NCBI RefSeq assembly: GCF_022637395.1
Contig: NZ_CP093337.1
Span: 1,100,001-1,164,000 of the forward strand
Source of the DNA: Shinella sp. H4-D48
Lineage (GTDB): Bacteria > Pseudomonadota > Alphaproteobacteria > Rhizobiales > Rhizobiaceae
Reading direction: 5' to 3'
DNA length: 64,000 nucleotides
Shown in pieces: positions 36,893-45,650 of this stretch. Positions within the stretch are counted from its first letter, which is position 1, and each line of letters opens with the position of its first letter. The notes under the pieces are model-generated. The model made no database searches, was not told the origin of the DNA, and saw only the letters and a program-made list of their open reading frames with translations. The position numbers and the translations under genes are program-made.

Positions 36893-38530
36893 ATGCGCGA
36901 AGGAAGCGGCCGCTTCACCCTGTGGCGGCCCGAATTGGGAAGCGTCACCGTCAGCATTCTGACGGCGCTTTACCTGCTGGCCCTGACGAACTGGAGCTTC
37001 TGGTCGAAGGGCTGGCTCTACCTGCAAGGCCGGCCGACAACCTTCGCCTCCATCGCCATCGGCATCACCTGCCTCTACATCGCGCTTTGCGTTGCCGTTT
37101 CGGTAAAATATGCGATGAAGCCCATCTTCATCGTGCTCATTCTCGGCGCGGCCTCGGGCGCGTGGTTCATGGACCGCTTCGGCGTCGTCATCGATATCGA
37201 GATGATCCGCAACGCCGCGCAGACCAACAGCTCGGAAGCGGGCCACCTCGTCACGCCGGGCTTCCTGCTGCACATGTTCGTCTACGGCGTCCTGCCGTCG
37301 CTTCTCCTGATGTGGGTTCGGGTGCGGCACAGGACCTTCCTTGCGAAGGTGCGCGGCAACCTCGCCGTCATCGCGCCGGCTCTGGTCATCGCGCTCGTCG
37401 CGGGCCTGTCGCATGGCCGCATCTATGCCGCCACCGTTCGCGCCCATCACGACTGGTTCGAGACGCTCAATCCCTTCGTGCCGCTCGTCACGGCCATCCA
37501 GTATGCTGCCGGTGAGACGAGTGACAGCAACATCGTGGCCGCCCCGCTGGGTGAGGACGCCCATGTCGCCGACAGCCCGCTTACCGAACGCAAGCCGCGC
37601 CTGATGATCGTGGTCGCCGGCGAAACGGCGCGGGCTGAGAATTTCTCGCTTGGCGGATATGGCCGCAACACCAATCCCGAGCTTGCCAAACAGGATATCC
37701 TGTACTTCCCGCAGACGACGAGCTGTGGCACGGCAACCGCCGTCTCGCTGCCCTGCATGTTCTCCGTCTATACGCGCGCGGAATATACCCATCGCAAGGG
37801 GCTGGAGACCCAGAACCTCGTCGACGTGCTCGGCCATGCCGGCGTGAATGTCGAATGGTGGGACAACAATACCGGCAGCAAGCAGATCGCCAGCCGCATC
37901 AAGGAGCTCGAGCTCTTCAAGAGCGGCATTCCCGGCCTCTGCTCCGGCGAGGAGTGCCGCGATCAGGTGCTGCTTGATAATCTCGACGCATTCATCGGGT
38001 CGGTAAAGTCGGACACGGTTCTCGTCCTGCACCAGATCGGCAGCCACGGGCCGGCCTATTACCAGCGTTATCCGGAGGAATTCCGCCGCTTCACGCCCGA
38101 GTGCCGCGCCGCCGATTTCTCCGAATGCAGCCGCGACGAGATCGTCAATGCCTATGACAACTCCATCGCCTATACGGACCACATCCTTTCAACCGTCATC
38201 GACAAGCTGCGCGGACAGGAGAATCGCCTCGACGTCTCCATGATCTACATGTCGGATCATGGCGAGTCGCTCGGCGAACTCGGTCTCTACCTGCACGGCA
38301 CGCCCTATATGATCGCGCCGAGCCAGCAGACCCACGTGCCGTTCGTGCTGTGGCTCGGCAAGGATGAAAAGGCCGCCTATTCCGCGGATTGCCTCAAGGC
38401 GGAAACGGAAAAGCCGCAGTCGCACGACAATCTGTTCCACACGGTGCTCGGCATGATGCGGGTGCAGACGAAGGTACGTGACCCCGCGCTCGACCTCATG
38501 TCGGCGTGCCGGCTTGGCGCGCTCAGCTGA
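36893..38530 (+). CDS. eptA: EptA-like phosphoethanolamine transferase
   Basis: A 545-aa inner-membrane enzyme with about five N-terminal helices and a periplasmic sulfatase-fold domain. Motifs match EptA/MCR: VVAGETARAENFSLGGYGRN (metal-binding Glu), TTSCGTATAVSLPCMF with the nucleophile Thr, SDHGESLGELGLYLHG. It would move phosphoethanolamine from PE to lipid A, masking charge and raising resistance to cationic peptides. A response regulator and kinase follow 94 bp downstream, as in eptA-pmrAB operons. Confidence 0.92.
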   Translation: MREGSGRFTLWRPELGSVTVSILTALYLLALTNWSFWSKGWLYLQGRPTTFASIAIGITCLYIALCVAVSVKYAMKPIFIVLILGAASGAWFMDRFGVVIDIEMIRNAAQTNSSEAGHLVTPGFLLHMFVYGVLPSLLLMWVRVRHRTFLAKVRGNLAVIAPALVIALVAGLSHGRIYAATVRAHHDWFETLNPFVPLVTAIQYAAGETSDSNIVAAPLGEDAHVADSPLTERKPRLMIVVAGETARAENFSLGGYGRNTNPELAKQDILYFPQTTSCGTATAVSLPCMFSVYTRAEYTHRKGLETQNLVDVLGHAGVNVEWWDNNTGSKQIASRIKELELFKSGIPGLCSGEECRDQVLLDNLDAFIGSVKSDTVLVLHQIGSHGPAYYQRYPEEFRRFTPECRAADFSECSRDEIVNAYDNSIAYTDHILSTVIDKLRGQENRLDVSMIYMSDHGESLGELGLYLHGTPYMIAPSQQTHVPFVLWLGKDEKAAYSADCLKAETEKPQSHDNLFHTVLGMMRVQTKVRDPALDLMSACRLGALS

Positions 38531-38624
38531 AACGGGGGCGATGGCGAGGCGCACCGCATCCATGTATTCTCCGGATTCGGAAGGCGGGCGAAAACGCGCC
38601 GCTCACAGACGGAGAGTGCGGCGC

Positions 38625-39281
38625 TTGAGGGTTCTGCTGACCGAAGACGATGCCGTTCTGGGCGAGGCCGTGCGCGATTACGTCGCCGGCCTCGGCCATG
38701 CGGTGGACTGGATGCAGACACTGGAGGACGCGCGTTCGGCGGCGGATACCGTGGCCTACGACCTCCTCCTGCTCGATCTGAGGCTGCCCGACGGCAGCGG
38801 GCTGTCGCTGCTGAAAGCCTTGCGCCGGGCGGGCGCGACCATGCCGATCATCATCCTCACTGCACATGACCAGATTTCCGACCGCATCGAGGGATTGAAC
38901 AGCGGCGCGGACGATTATCTCGTGAAACCGTTCAATCTCGGTGAGCTCGGTGCGCGCATGCTGGCCGTCGCACGGCGCTATTCGGGTGCCGCGGTGCCGG
39001 TGGTGGAGGCCGGGCCGCTGACGATCCGGCTCGCCGACCGGCGCGTGCTGCGCGAAGGTGAAGTGATCGATCTTTCCAGCCGCGAATGGGCCGTGCTCGC
39101 ACGTCTTGCGGCGCGCCCGGAGGCGATCGTCTCCAAGGGGCAGATCGAAGAGGCGCTCTACGCCTTCGGCTCCGAAATCGAGAGCAACACGGTGGAGGTC
39201 TATGTCAGCCGGCTGCGCAAGAAGCTTGGCAAGGATTGCGTCGAGACGCTGCGCGGCATCGGCTACAGGCTCGGCCGATGA
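38625..39281 (+). CDS. OmpR-family response regulator (PmrA/QseB-like)
   Basis: A 218-aa regulator: receiver domain with LRVLLTEDDAVL, phosphoacceptor Asp in LLLLDLRLPDGS, Lys in DDYLVKPFN; winged-helix output from ~125 (DLSSREWAVLARL, ETLRGIGYRLGR). TTG 38625 has GGAG at correct spacing; GTG 38616 is an alternative. Stop overlaps the kinase ATG (ATGA). Likely controls eptA in response to envelope stress or cations (inferred from context). Confidence 0.92.
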   Translation: MRVLLTEDDAVLGEAVRDYVAGLGHAVDWMQTLEDARSAADTVAYDLLLLDLRLPDGSGLSLLKALRRAGATMPIIILTAHDQISDRIEGLNSGADDYLVKPFNLGELGARMLAVARRYSGAAVPVVEAGPLTIRLADRRVLREGEVIDLSSREWAVLARLAARPEAIVSKGQIEEALYAFGSEIESNTVEVYVSRLRKKLGKDCVETLRGIGYRLGR

Positions 39282-40621
39282 GGGGAATCAACAGCCTCGC
39301 CGGCCAGCTCATGCTGTGGATCGCCGGCACGATTACCGTGCTCTGGCTCGTGGCCGTGGCTTTTGGCGCATTCGTCATGCGCGAGGAATTCGGCGAGATC
39401 TTCGACGGGGTTCTGCAGGAGACGGCCGAACGGCTCGTGCCGCTCGCGCTGGACGATCTTCTGGCGCAGGCGAAGGCGGGTGCAGCGCTGCGCCGGGGCT
39501 CGCTGCCGGCCGAGCCGGGCGAGGGCAACCTCACCTATCAGGTCCGCGACGGTGCCGGCAACGTGCTTCTTCATTCCCATGCCGCAGCCGAAAAGCCCTT
39601 CGATGCACCGCTGGAGACCGGGTTCTTCGAGGGCAGGGACGGGCGCGTCTACACCGCCTCGGATGAGGACGGCACGATCTTCGTGCAGGTGGTCTATTCC
39701 GCAGACGAGCGGCAGGAGGCGGTGATGGAGGGCTCGCTCGCGCTTCTCCTGCCGGTGCTGTTGATCGTTCCGATCACGCTTCTGGCGGTGTGGTTCGTGG
39801 TGCGGCGCGTGCTGTCGCCGGTGGAGGCGCTGCGCGCGGCGATCGGCGAAAAGGACGGCGGTAACCTCGCGGCCATCGAGGAGGTGAGGCTTCCGCGCGA
39901 GCTGAAGCCGATCCAGCGCTCGGTCAACCTTCTGCTTGCCCGCCTGCGCGCCGTCATTGATGCCGAGCGCGAATTCACCTCCAACAGCGCGCATGAATTG
40001 CGCACGCCGCTTGCCGGCGCGCTCGCGCAGACGCAGCTGCTCCTCTCCGAACTGAAGGACGGTCCTGCGCAGAGCCGCGCCCGCCAGATCGAGGCTGCGC
40101 TGCAAAGGTTGACCAAGCTCACGGAGAAGCTGTTGCAGCTTGCCCGCGCCGAAGCCGGCGTTGGCGTGACCGAAGCCACATTCGATGTTGGCGATGTCGT
40201 CAATCTCGTCGTTACCGATTTCCAGCGCGCCTCCGACGACGCCACACGCATCCGCCTGCACGGCCATGGTTCGGCTCCCGTGCTGCGCGGCGGCAATGCC
40301 GACACCTTCGCCATCGTGGTGCGCAACCTCGTTGAAAACGCGCTTTTGCACGGACAGGAAGGCGAGCCGGTCGATATCCACATTGCGCCGACGGGCAATG
40401 TGCGCGTCGTCAACGCTGCGCCGGCGATGACCGTTGCCGAACTTGCGGCCGTTCGCAAGCGCTTTTCCCGCGGCAAGACGCTTGCAGCCGGCTCAGGGCT
40501 CGGGCTTTCCATCGCCGAGCGGCTTCTGTCGCAGATGCGCGCCAGCCTTGTCCTGACATCGCCGGCACCGGGTCGTTTGGATGGTTTTCAGGCAGAGATC
40601 GTGTTTCCCGTCCCGGATTGA
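39278..40621 (+). CDS. Sensor histidine kinase (PmrB/QseC-like)
   Basis: A 447-aa membrane kinase: helix at ~10-35, a periplasmic sensor of ~110 residues, a second helix (LLLPVLLIVPITLLAVWFVV), HAMP, then phosphoacceptor His in NSAHELRTPLAGALAQ and catalytic domain with NLVENALLH (N-box) and GSGLGLSIAERLL (G2). It overlaps the response regulator by 4 bp, so the two are co-translated. Partner of the upstream regulator. Confidence 0.93.
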   Translation: MRGINSLAGQLMLWIAGTITVLWLVAVAFGAFVMREEFGEIFDGVLQETAERLVPLALDDLLAQAKAGAALRRGSLPAEPGEGNLTYQVRDGAGNVLLHSHAAAEKPFDAPLETGFFEGRDGRVYTASDEDGTIFVQVVYSADERQEAVMEGSLALLLPVLLIVPITLLAVWFVVRRVLSPVEALRAAIGEKDGGNLAAIEEVRLPRELKPIQRSVNLLLARLRAVIDAEREFTSNSAHELRTPLAGALAQTQLLLSELKDGPAQSRARQIEAALQRLTKLTEKLLQLARAEAGVGVTEATFDVGDVVNLVVTDFQRASDDATRIRLHGHGSAPVLRGGNADTFAIVVRNLVENALLHGQEGEPVDIHIAPTGNVRVVNAAPAMTVAELAAVRKRFSRGKTLAAGSGLGLSIAERLLSQMRASLVLTSPAPGRLDGFQAEIVFPVPD

Positions 40622-40793
40622 TGCCCGGTTTGCCCGGTTCTGTTTTCTTTTCGTACATCCTCGTTTGCCGGCGTTCTTAGCTGGAACACCGTCGCCGCCC
40701 TGTGCGATATTTTCTGTCTTTGTGTGAGAAAAATGTGGCTTTGTGCCATGTTTTGTGGTTTTATGTGTTTATAATCAAAAACAGGTGGGGAAC

Positions 40794-41015
40794 ATGGGTC
40801 GTAAACCGGAAGAGTATGCGCGCCTGCTTGCCAGCGCGCTTTGCAAACTGCATGCAGCAGAAAGCGGCGGGGCATACCCCCTGGTTTCTGAAAACAGTAT
40901 CCGCGTCATCAGCGAAACCTTCGCGACAGCGATTGATGAAGCGCGGAAAATCTATATCGAACAAGATCTTGTGGCGCGGCGTGAACGCCACGAGCGCATT
41001 CATCTTCATTCCTGA
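40794..41015 (+). CDS. Small hypothetical protein
   Basis: A 73-aa mostly helical protein (MGRKPEEYARLLASALCKL... ending ERHERIHLHS). CAGGTGGGG precedes ATG 40794. A perfect TATAAT at 40770-40775 lies 18 bp upstream of the start, but no clear -35 was found. Family not recognised. Confidence 0.5.
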   Translation: MGRKPEEYARLLASALCKLHAAESGGAYPLVSENSIRVISETFATAIDEARKIYIEQDLVARRERHERIHLHS

Positions 41016-41118
41016 GCCCGTGCCGGCCGTCCGCGGCCGTCATGTCCCGCGATGACTTTCCGGTCGCCGTGCGCTAGGTGTTTGTGCATCGAGCACGGCG
41101 ATTTCGGGGAGAACGGGC

Positions 41119-41895
41119 ATGACGGACTGGGGCAGCACCGGCAAGGGAAGGATCGCGCTGGTCACGGGCGGCGGCACGGGTATCGGCCTTGCCATCGCCC
41201 GAGGGCTGAGCGCGGAAGGCTATGCCGTGATCATCACCGGCCGGCGCGCCGCCGTCTTAGAAAAGGCGGCCGCGGAGATTGGCGCCGAGACCGGCCAGGC
41301 CGTCCGGGCGATCGTCTGCGATGTCGGCGACCCCGTTCAGGTGCAGGCGACCTTTACAGAGGTGAAGCAGGATTTCGGGCGGCTCGACCTTCTCGTCAAC
41401 AATGCCGGCTCCAATGTCTCGCCCGCGCTTCTGGAGGACATTCCCTTCGAGGAATGGACGAGCATCCTTGCCGCCAATCTCACCGGCGCTTTTCTCTGCA
41501 CGCAGCAGGCGTTCCGCCTGATGAAGGATCAGAGTCCACGCGGCGGGCGTATCATCAACAATGGCTCGATCTCCGCGACCACGCCCCGGCCGAACTCGGC
41601 ACCCTACACGGCAACCAAGCATGCCATTGCCGGCCTTACCAAGTCGACGGCGCTCGACGGACGCAAATACGGCATCGCCTGCGGCCAGATCGATATCGGC
41701 AATGCTGCCACCGACATGACGGCGCGCATGAGCACGGGCGTCTTGCAGCCGAACGGCGAGACGGTGAGCGAGCCCACCATGTCGGTCAAGCACGTCGCAG
41801 ATGCGGTGATCTACATGGCCAGCCTGCCGCTCGACGCCAATGTGCTCGACATGACCGTCATGGCGACCAACATGCCCTTTGTTGGTCGCGGATAG
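41119..41895 (+). CDS. SDR-family oxidoreductase
   Basis: A 258-aa classical short-chain dehydrogenase: NAD(P) motif TGGGTGIG (residues 17-24), LLVNNAGSN, catalytic Ser in [10 protein letters not shown] and Tyr/Lys in PYTATKHA. The substrate cannot be read. GGGGAGAAC precedes the ATG; it is convergent with the zinc-ribbon gene. Confidence 0.9.
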   Translation: MTDWGSTGKGRIALVTGGGTGIGLAIARGLSAEGYAVIITGRRAAVLEKAAAEIGAETGQAVRAIVCDVGDPVQVQATFTEVKQDFGRLDLLVNNAGSNVSPALLEDIPFEEWTSILAANLTGAFLCTQQAFRLMKDQSPRGGRIINNGSISATTPRPNSAPYTATKHAIAGLTKSTALDGRKYGIACGQIDIGNAATDMTARMSTGVLQPNGETVSEPTMSVKHVADAVIYMASLPLDANVLDMTVMATNMPFVGRG

Positions 41896-41902
41896 CTCGG
41901 CG

Positions 41903-42157
41903 TCAGCGCCGCGGCTCTCCGCCTGCGGCATAGACCGTCTTCTGCTGGAACTTGAAGATGTGGCCGCAGCGGCAGCGGATCATGTGCTTGTCGGGATACT
42001 TCGATGGCCGCTCGGTGGCGAAGCCGCGCGGCAGTTCGTCCACCCTGAAATCGGGGTCCTTGCGCGTCGGCATGTCGTCTTCCGATACTTCTGCATAGCC
42101 GGAATGGCCGCACATGGCGCATTCGAGTTTGCGCGAATAGCGGTCGCGGGCGGCCAT
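41903..42157 (-). CDS. Zinc-ribbon small protein
   Basis: An 84-aa protein with CAMCG near the start and CRCGH near residue 62, two cysteine pairs of a zinc ribbon, and charged middle part. Function unknown; start at ATG 42157 has GAAGGAG-like sequence upstream. Confidence 0.65.
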   Translation of the reverse strand: MAARDRYSRKLECAMCGHSGYAEVSEDDMPTRKDPDFRVDELPRGFATERPSKYPDKHMIRCRCGHIFKFQQKTVYAAGGEPRR

Positions 42158-42220
42158 GGGAACTCCTTCGTCGGATCTGATTTGCCGTTAATAGGCAGCG
42201 TGCGGGGCAGTTTCAATGCT

Positions 42221-43069
42221 TCATGCTGCAAGAAGCGCCTGAAGGATGGAGATGATGCGCCGGTGCTGATGCGCATGGCGCGTGCGCACGTTCACCGCGG
42301 CATAGACCGGCTGGAGGATCGGCTCGGCGCCCTCCACACGCTGCACCGTGCCGGCGCGCACCAGCCGTTCGGCATCGGCCCGCGTCACGAAGGCGGAGCC
42401 GCCGAGCTTCTGCATCAGGGCGAGCATCGCCGTGGTCTCGCCGCTGGCGATCGGCGCCGTGGACAGGTCGGGATGCGCCTGCCGGTGCATTCGGTCGAAG
42501 GCGGGGGAATAGACGGCCTGGATGTAATCGTCCGGCCGCACATCTTCGATGCGGCGCACCCGGTTGCTCACCATCTCGTAATGCATGTCGCCGATGCGCT
42601 CATAATGCAGGTCGGGCAGGTAGTGCGGCGTGAAGAGGATGGCGAGGTCGAGGTCGCCCGCACCCAGATCGCGGTTCATCTGGCTGGAATAATCCACCTC
42701 CAGATAGATGGAAGTGGCCGGCAGTTCGCGGCGCACGGCGGCCAGCCATTCGCCGGCATAATGGGCAGCGAGATCGTGCTGCAGACCGATGCGCATGGAG
42801 CGCTCGTAGGCACCGGCCGTCTCCACCGCGCGCGTTGCCTCATGCCATTGATGTTGCAGGGCTTTCGCGTGGTCTAGAAAACGCAGGCCCGCGGCCGTCG
42901 GCTGCGTTCCGCCCTTGTTGCGGGCAAAGAGTTTGCGCGCGAACTGCGCCTCCAGCGCATTGATGCGATGTGTGACCGTGGATTGCGTCACGTTCAGCCG
43001 CTCAGCCGTGCGGTTGAAGTTGCGGGTTTCCATCAGGTCCAGGAATGTCTCGATCAGAATGATTTGCAT
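42221..43069 (-). CDS. LysR-family transcriptional regulator
   Basis: A 282-aa regulator: N-terminal helix-turn-helix FNRTAERLNVTQSTVTHRINAL, then a ligand-binding domain. ATG 43069 is the standard start (QIILIETFLDLMETRN). It is divergent from the FAD-oxidoreductase operon, 130 bp away, and probably regulates it, the usual LysR arrangement. Confidence 0.88.
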   Translation of the reverse strand: MQIILIETFLDLMETRNFNRTAERLNVTQSTVTHRINALEAQFARKLFARNKGGTQPTAAGLRFLDHAKALQHQWHEATRAVETAGAYERSMRIGLQHDLAAHYAGEWLAAVRRELPATSIYLEVDYSSQMNRDLGAGDLDLAILFTPHYLPDLHYERIGDMHYEMVSNRVRRIEDVRPDDYIQAVYSPAFDRMHRQAHPDLSTAPIASGETTAMLALMQKLGGSAFVTRADAERLVRAGTVQRVEGAEPILQPVYAAVNVRTRHAHQHRRIISILQALLAA

Positions 43070-43199
43070 GAAGGCGCCGTCTTTTCCCGAATATTTCGAG
43101 GAAATGTAATCGGTGCTTTCGATTAATAAAGCAAAATCCGCCGGGTTGCCGCCCTTCGCTTTGATTGCCAAAAATCAAGCGCAAAGAAGGGGAACGAGA

Positions 43200-45650
43200 A
43201 TGTCCGCACTGCCAAGCCATGCCCGCGTCGTCATCATCGGCGGAGGCGCCGTCGGCGCGTCCGCGCTCTATCATCTAGCAAAGGCCGGGTGGACGGATTG
43301 CGTGCTGCTCGAGAAGAACGAACTGACCGCCGGCTCCACCTGGCATGCTGCCGGCAATGTGCCGACCTTCTCCGCGTCCTGGTCGATCATGAACATGCAG
43401 CGCTATTCCGCTTCGCTCTACCGCGAGCTGGGCACGCTGGTCGATTATCCCATGAACTACCACGTCACCGGCTCCATCCGGCTTGGCCATTCGAAGGAGC
43501 GCTTGCAGGAGTTCAAGCGCGTCGTCGGCATGGGCCGCTATCAGGGCATGGACCTCGACATTCTCACGCCCGATGAGATGCAGGGAAAATACCCCTTCCT
43601 CGAAACGCATGACCTGACTGGCGCACTCTACGATCCCTATGATGGCGATATCGACCCCGCGCAGCTGACGCAGGCGCTCGCCAAGGGCGCGCGCGACATG
43701 GGCGCGAAGATCTTCCGCTTCTGTCCCGCCACCGGCGCGCGGCGCGAGGGCGAGGAGTGGGTGATCACCACGCCGCAGGGCGAAATCCGCTGCGAGAAGG
43801 TCGTCAACGCCGCTGGCTATTATGCGCGCGAGGTGGGAAAATGGTTCGGCCGCGAGGTGCCGATGATGGTGATGAGCCATCAGTACATTCTCTTCGAGGA
43901 AATCCCTGAGCTTGCCGCGTGGTCCAAGGAAGCCGGCCACAAGCTGCCGCTGCTGCGCGACGTGGATTCGTCCTATTATCTCCGCCAGGAGAAGACGGGC
44001 ATGAATCTCGGCCCCTATGAGCGCAATTGCAAGGCACACTGGGTGACGCCAGATGATCCGATGCCGGACGATTTCTCGTTCCAGCTTTTCCCCGACGATC
44101 TCGACCGTCTCGAATGGTATCTCAACGATGCCGTCGAGCGCGTGCCGATCCTCGGCACGGCGGGCCTGTCGCGCATGATCAACGGTCCCATTCCCTATGC
44201 GCCCGATGGCAACCCGCTGATCGGTCCCATGCCCGGCGTGCCGAACGCATACGAAGCCTGCGTTTTCACCTTCGGCATCTGCCAGGCGGGCGGCGCCGGC
44301 AAGGTTCTGGCGGAATGGGTGACGGAGGGTGAGACGGAGTGGGACATGTGGTCCTGCGATCCGCGCCGCTATACGAGCTTCGCCGCGAATAAGGATTACT
44401 GCATCGCCAAGGGCATGGAAATCTACGGCCACGAATATGCCATGCACTTCCCCAAGCATGCCTGGCCGGCAGGACGCGACCAGAAGCTCTCGCCGATCCA
44501 CGATCGCATCAAGGCGCTCGGCGCGCAGTTCAAGCCCTATAACGGCTGGGAGCGCGCCATGTGGTACACCAAGCCCGGTGACGACATATCCGAAGAATCG
44601 ACGCAGACCTGGAACCGCGAGGGTCCGTGGCGGCCGCGCATCGAGGAGGAGTGCCGCGCCGTCACCGAGGCCGCTGGCATTCTCGACCTGCCCGGTTTCT
44701 CGCGCTTCCGCGTGAAGGGTGAGGGGGCGACGGCATGGCTCTCGACGTTGACCACCGGCAAGCTGCCGAAACCCGGCCGCATCGGCCTTGCTTATTTCGC
44801 CGACGACAAGGGGCGCATCGTCACGGAAATGTCGGTGATGATGCTGGACGAGGATTTCTTCTTCCTCATCACAGCCGCAACCGCCCAGTGGCACGATTTC
44901 GAATGGTTGCAGAAGCATCTGCCCAAGGATGCAGCCTTCACCATCGACGACGTGACGGAGAGTTTTTCCTGCCAGATCCTTTCCGGTCCCAATTCCCGCG
45001 CCATCCTTGCGGAGGTTTCGGATGCCGATCTTTCCAAGGGCTGGCTGACGCATCATAGCTGCCAGATCGCCGGCCGCTGGTGCCAGCTGGTGCGGGTGTC
45101 CTTTGCCGGCGAACTCGGCTGGGAAATCCACACGAAGATCGAGGATACCGCCGCCATCTTCGACGCAGTGTGGGAAGCGGGCCAGAAGCATGGCCTCAAA
45201 CCCTTCGGCATGGAGGCGCTGGACAGCCTACGCATCGAGAAGGGCTACCGCGCCTGGAAGGGTGACCTTTCGACCGATTACACCATCCTGCAAGGCGGCC
45301 TCGACCGTTTCGTCGACTGGAGCAAGCCCGATTTCAAGGGCAAGGCGGCGCTGGAGCGCGAGAAGCAGAACGGCGTCACCAAGCGCTTCGTGCTTTTGAC
45401 GGTAGAGGCCGGCGACTGCGACGCGCCCTACATGTCGACGCTCTGGCATGGCGGACAGGTGGTCGGCGAGACCACCTCCGGCAACTGGGGCTACCGTGTC
45501 GGCAAATCCATCGCGCTCGGCATGCTGCGCGCCGACCTCGCCTTGGCAGGCACCGAGATCGAGGTGGAAATCTACGGCGACCGTTTCAAGGCAGTGGTCC
45601 AGCCGGACGGGCCGCTTTTCGACCCCAACAATGAAAGACTGCGTGCATGA
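43200..45650 (+). CDS. FAD-dependent oxidoreductase/GcvT-domain protein (dimethylglycine/sarcosine dehydrogenase family)
   Basis: An 816-aa two-domain enzyme. N-terminal DAO domain with VVIIGGGAVGAS and TWHAAG (H49), the covalent-FAD histidine in DMGDH; C-terminal part, from about residue 430, is a GcvT-type folate-binding fold (FAGELGWEI, LDSLRIEKGYRAWKGDL). It would demethylate an N-methyl compound and pass formaldehyde to tetrahydrofolate. AAAGAAGGGGAACGAG gives the ribosome site. ATGA overlap with the next gene. Confidence 0.88.
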   Translation: MSALPSHARVVIIGGGAVGASALYHLAKAGWTDCVLLEKNELTAGSTWHAAGNVPTFSASWSIMNMQRYSASLYRELGTLVDYPMNYHVTGSIRLGHSKERLQEFKRVVGMGRYQGMDLDILTPDEMQGKYPFLETHDLTGALYDPYDGDIDPAQLTQALAKGARDMGAKIFRFCPATGARREGEEWVITTPQGEIRCEKVVNAAGYYAREVGKWFGREVPMMVMSHQYILFEEIPELAAWSKEAGHKLPLLRDVDSSYYLRQEKTGMNLGPYERNCKAHWVTPDDPMPDDFSFQLFPDDLDRLEWYLNDAVERVPILGTAGLSRMINGPIPYAPDGNPLIGPMPGVPNAYEACVFTFGICQAGGAGKVLAEWVTEGETEWDMWSCDPRRYTSFAANKDYCIAKGMEIYGHEYAMHFPKHAWPAGRDQKLSPIHDRIKALGAQFKPYNGWERAMWYTKPGDDISEESTQTWNREGPWRPRIEEECRAVTEAAGILDLPGFSRFRVKGEGATAWLSTLTTGKLPKPGRIGLAYFADDKGRIVTEMSVMMLDEDFFFLITAATAQWHDFEWLQKHLPKDAAFTIDDVTESFSCQILSGPNSRAILAEVSDADLSKGWLTHHSCQIAGRWCQLVRVSFAGELGWEIHTKIEDTAAIFDAVWEAGQKHGLKPFGMEALDSLRIEKGYRAWKGDLSTDYTILQGGLDRFVDWSKPDFKGKAALEREKQNGVTKRFVLLTVEAGDCDAPYMSTLWHGGQVVGETTSGNWGYRVGKSIALGMLRADLALAGTEIEVEIYGDRFKAVVQPDGPLFDPNNERLRA

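Noticed and set aside
40770-40775. Perfect TATAAT as a promoter of the 73-aa gene
   Set aside because: No -35 hexamer at 16-18 bp was found, so it is only mentioned with the gene.
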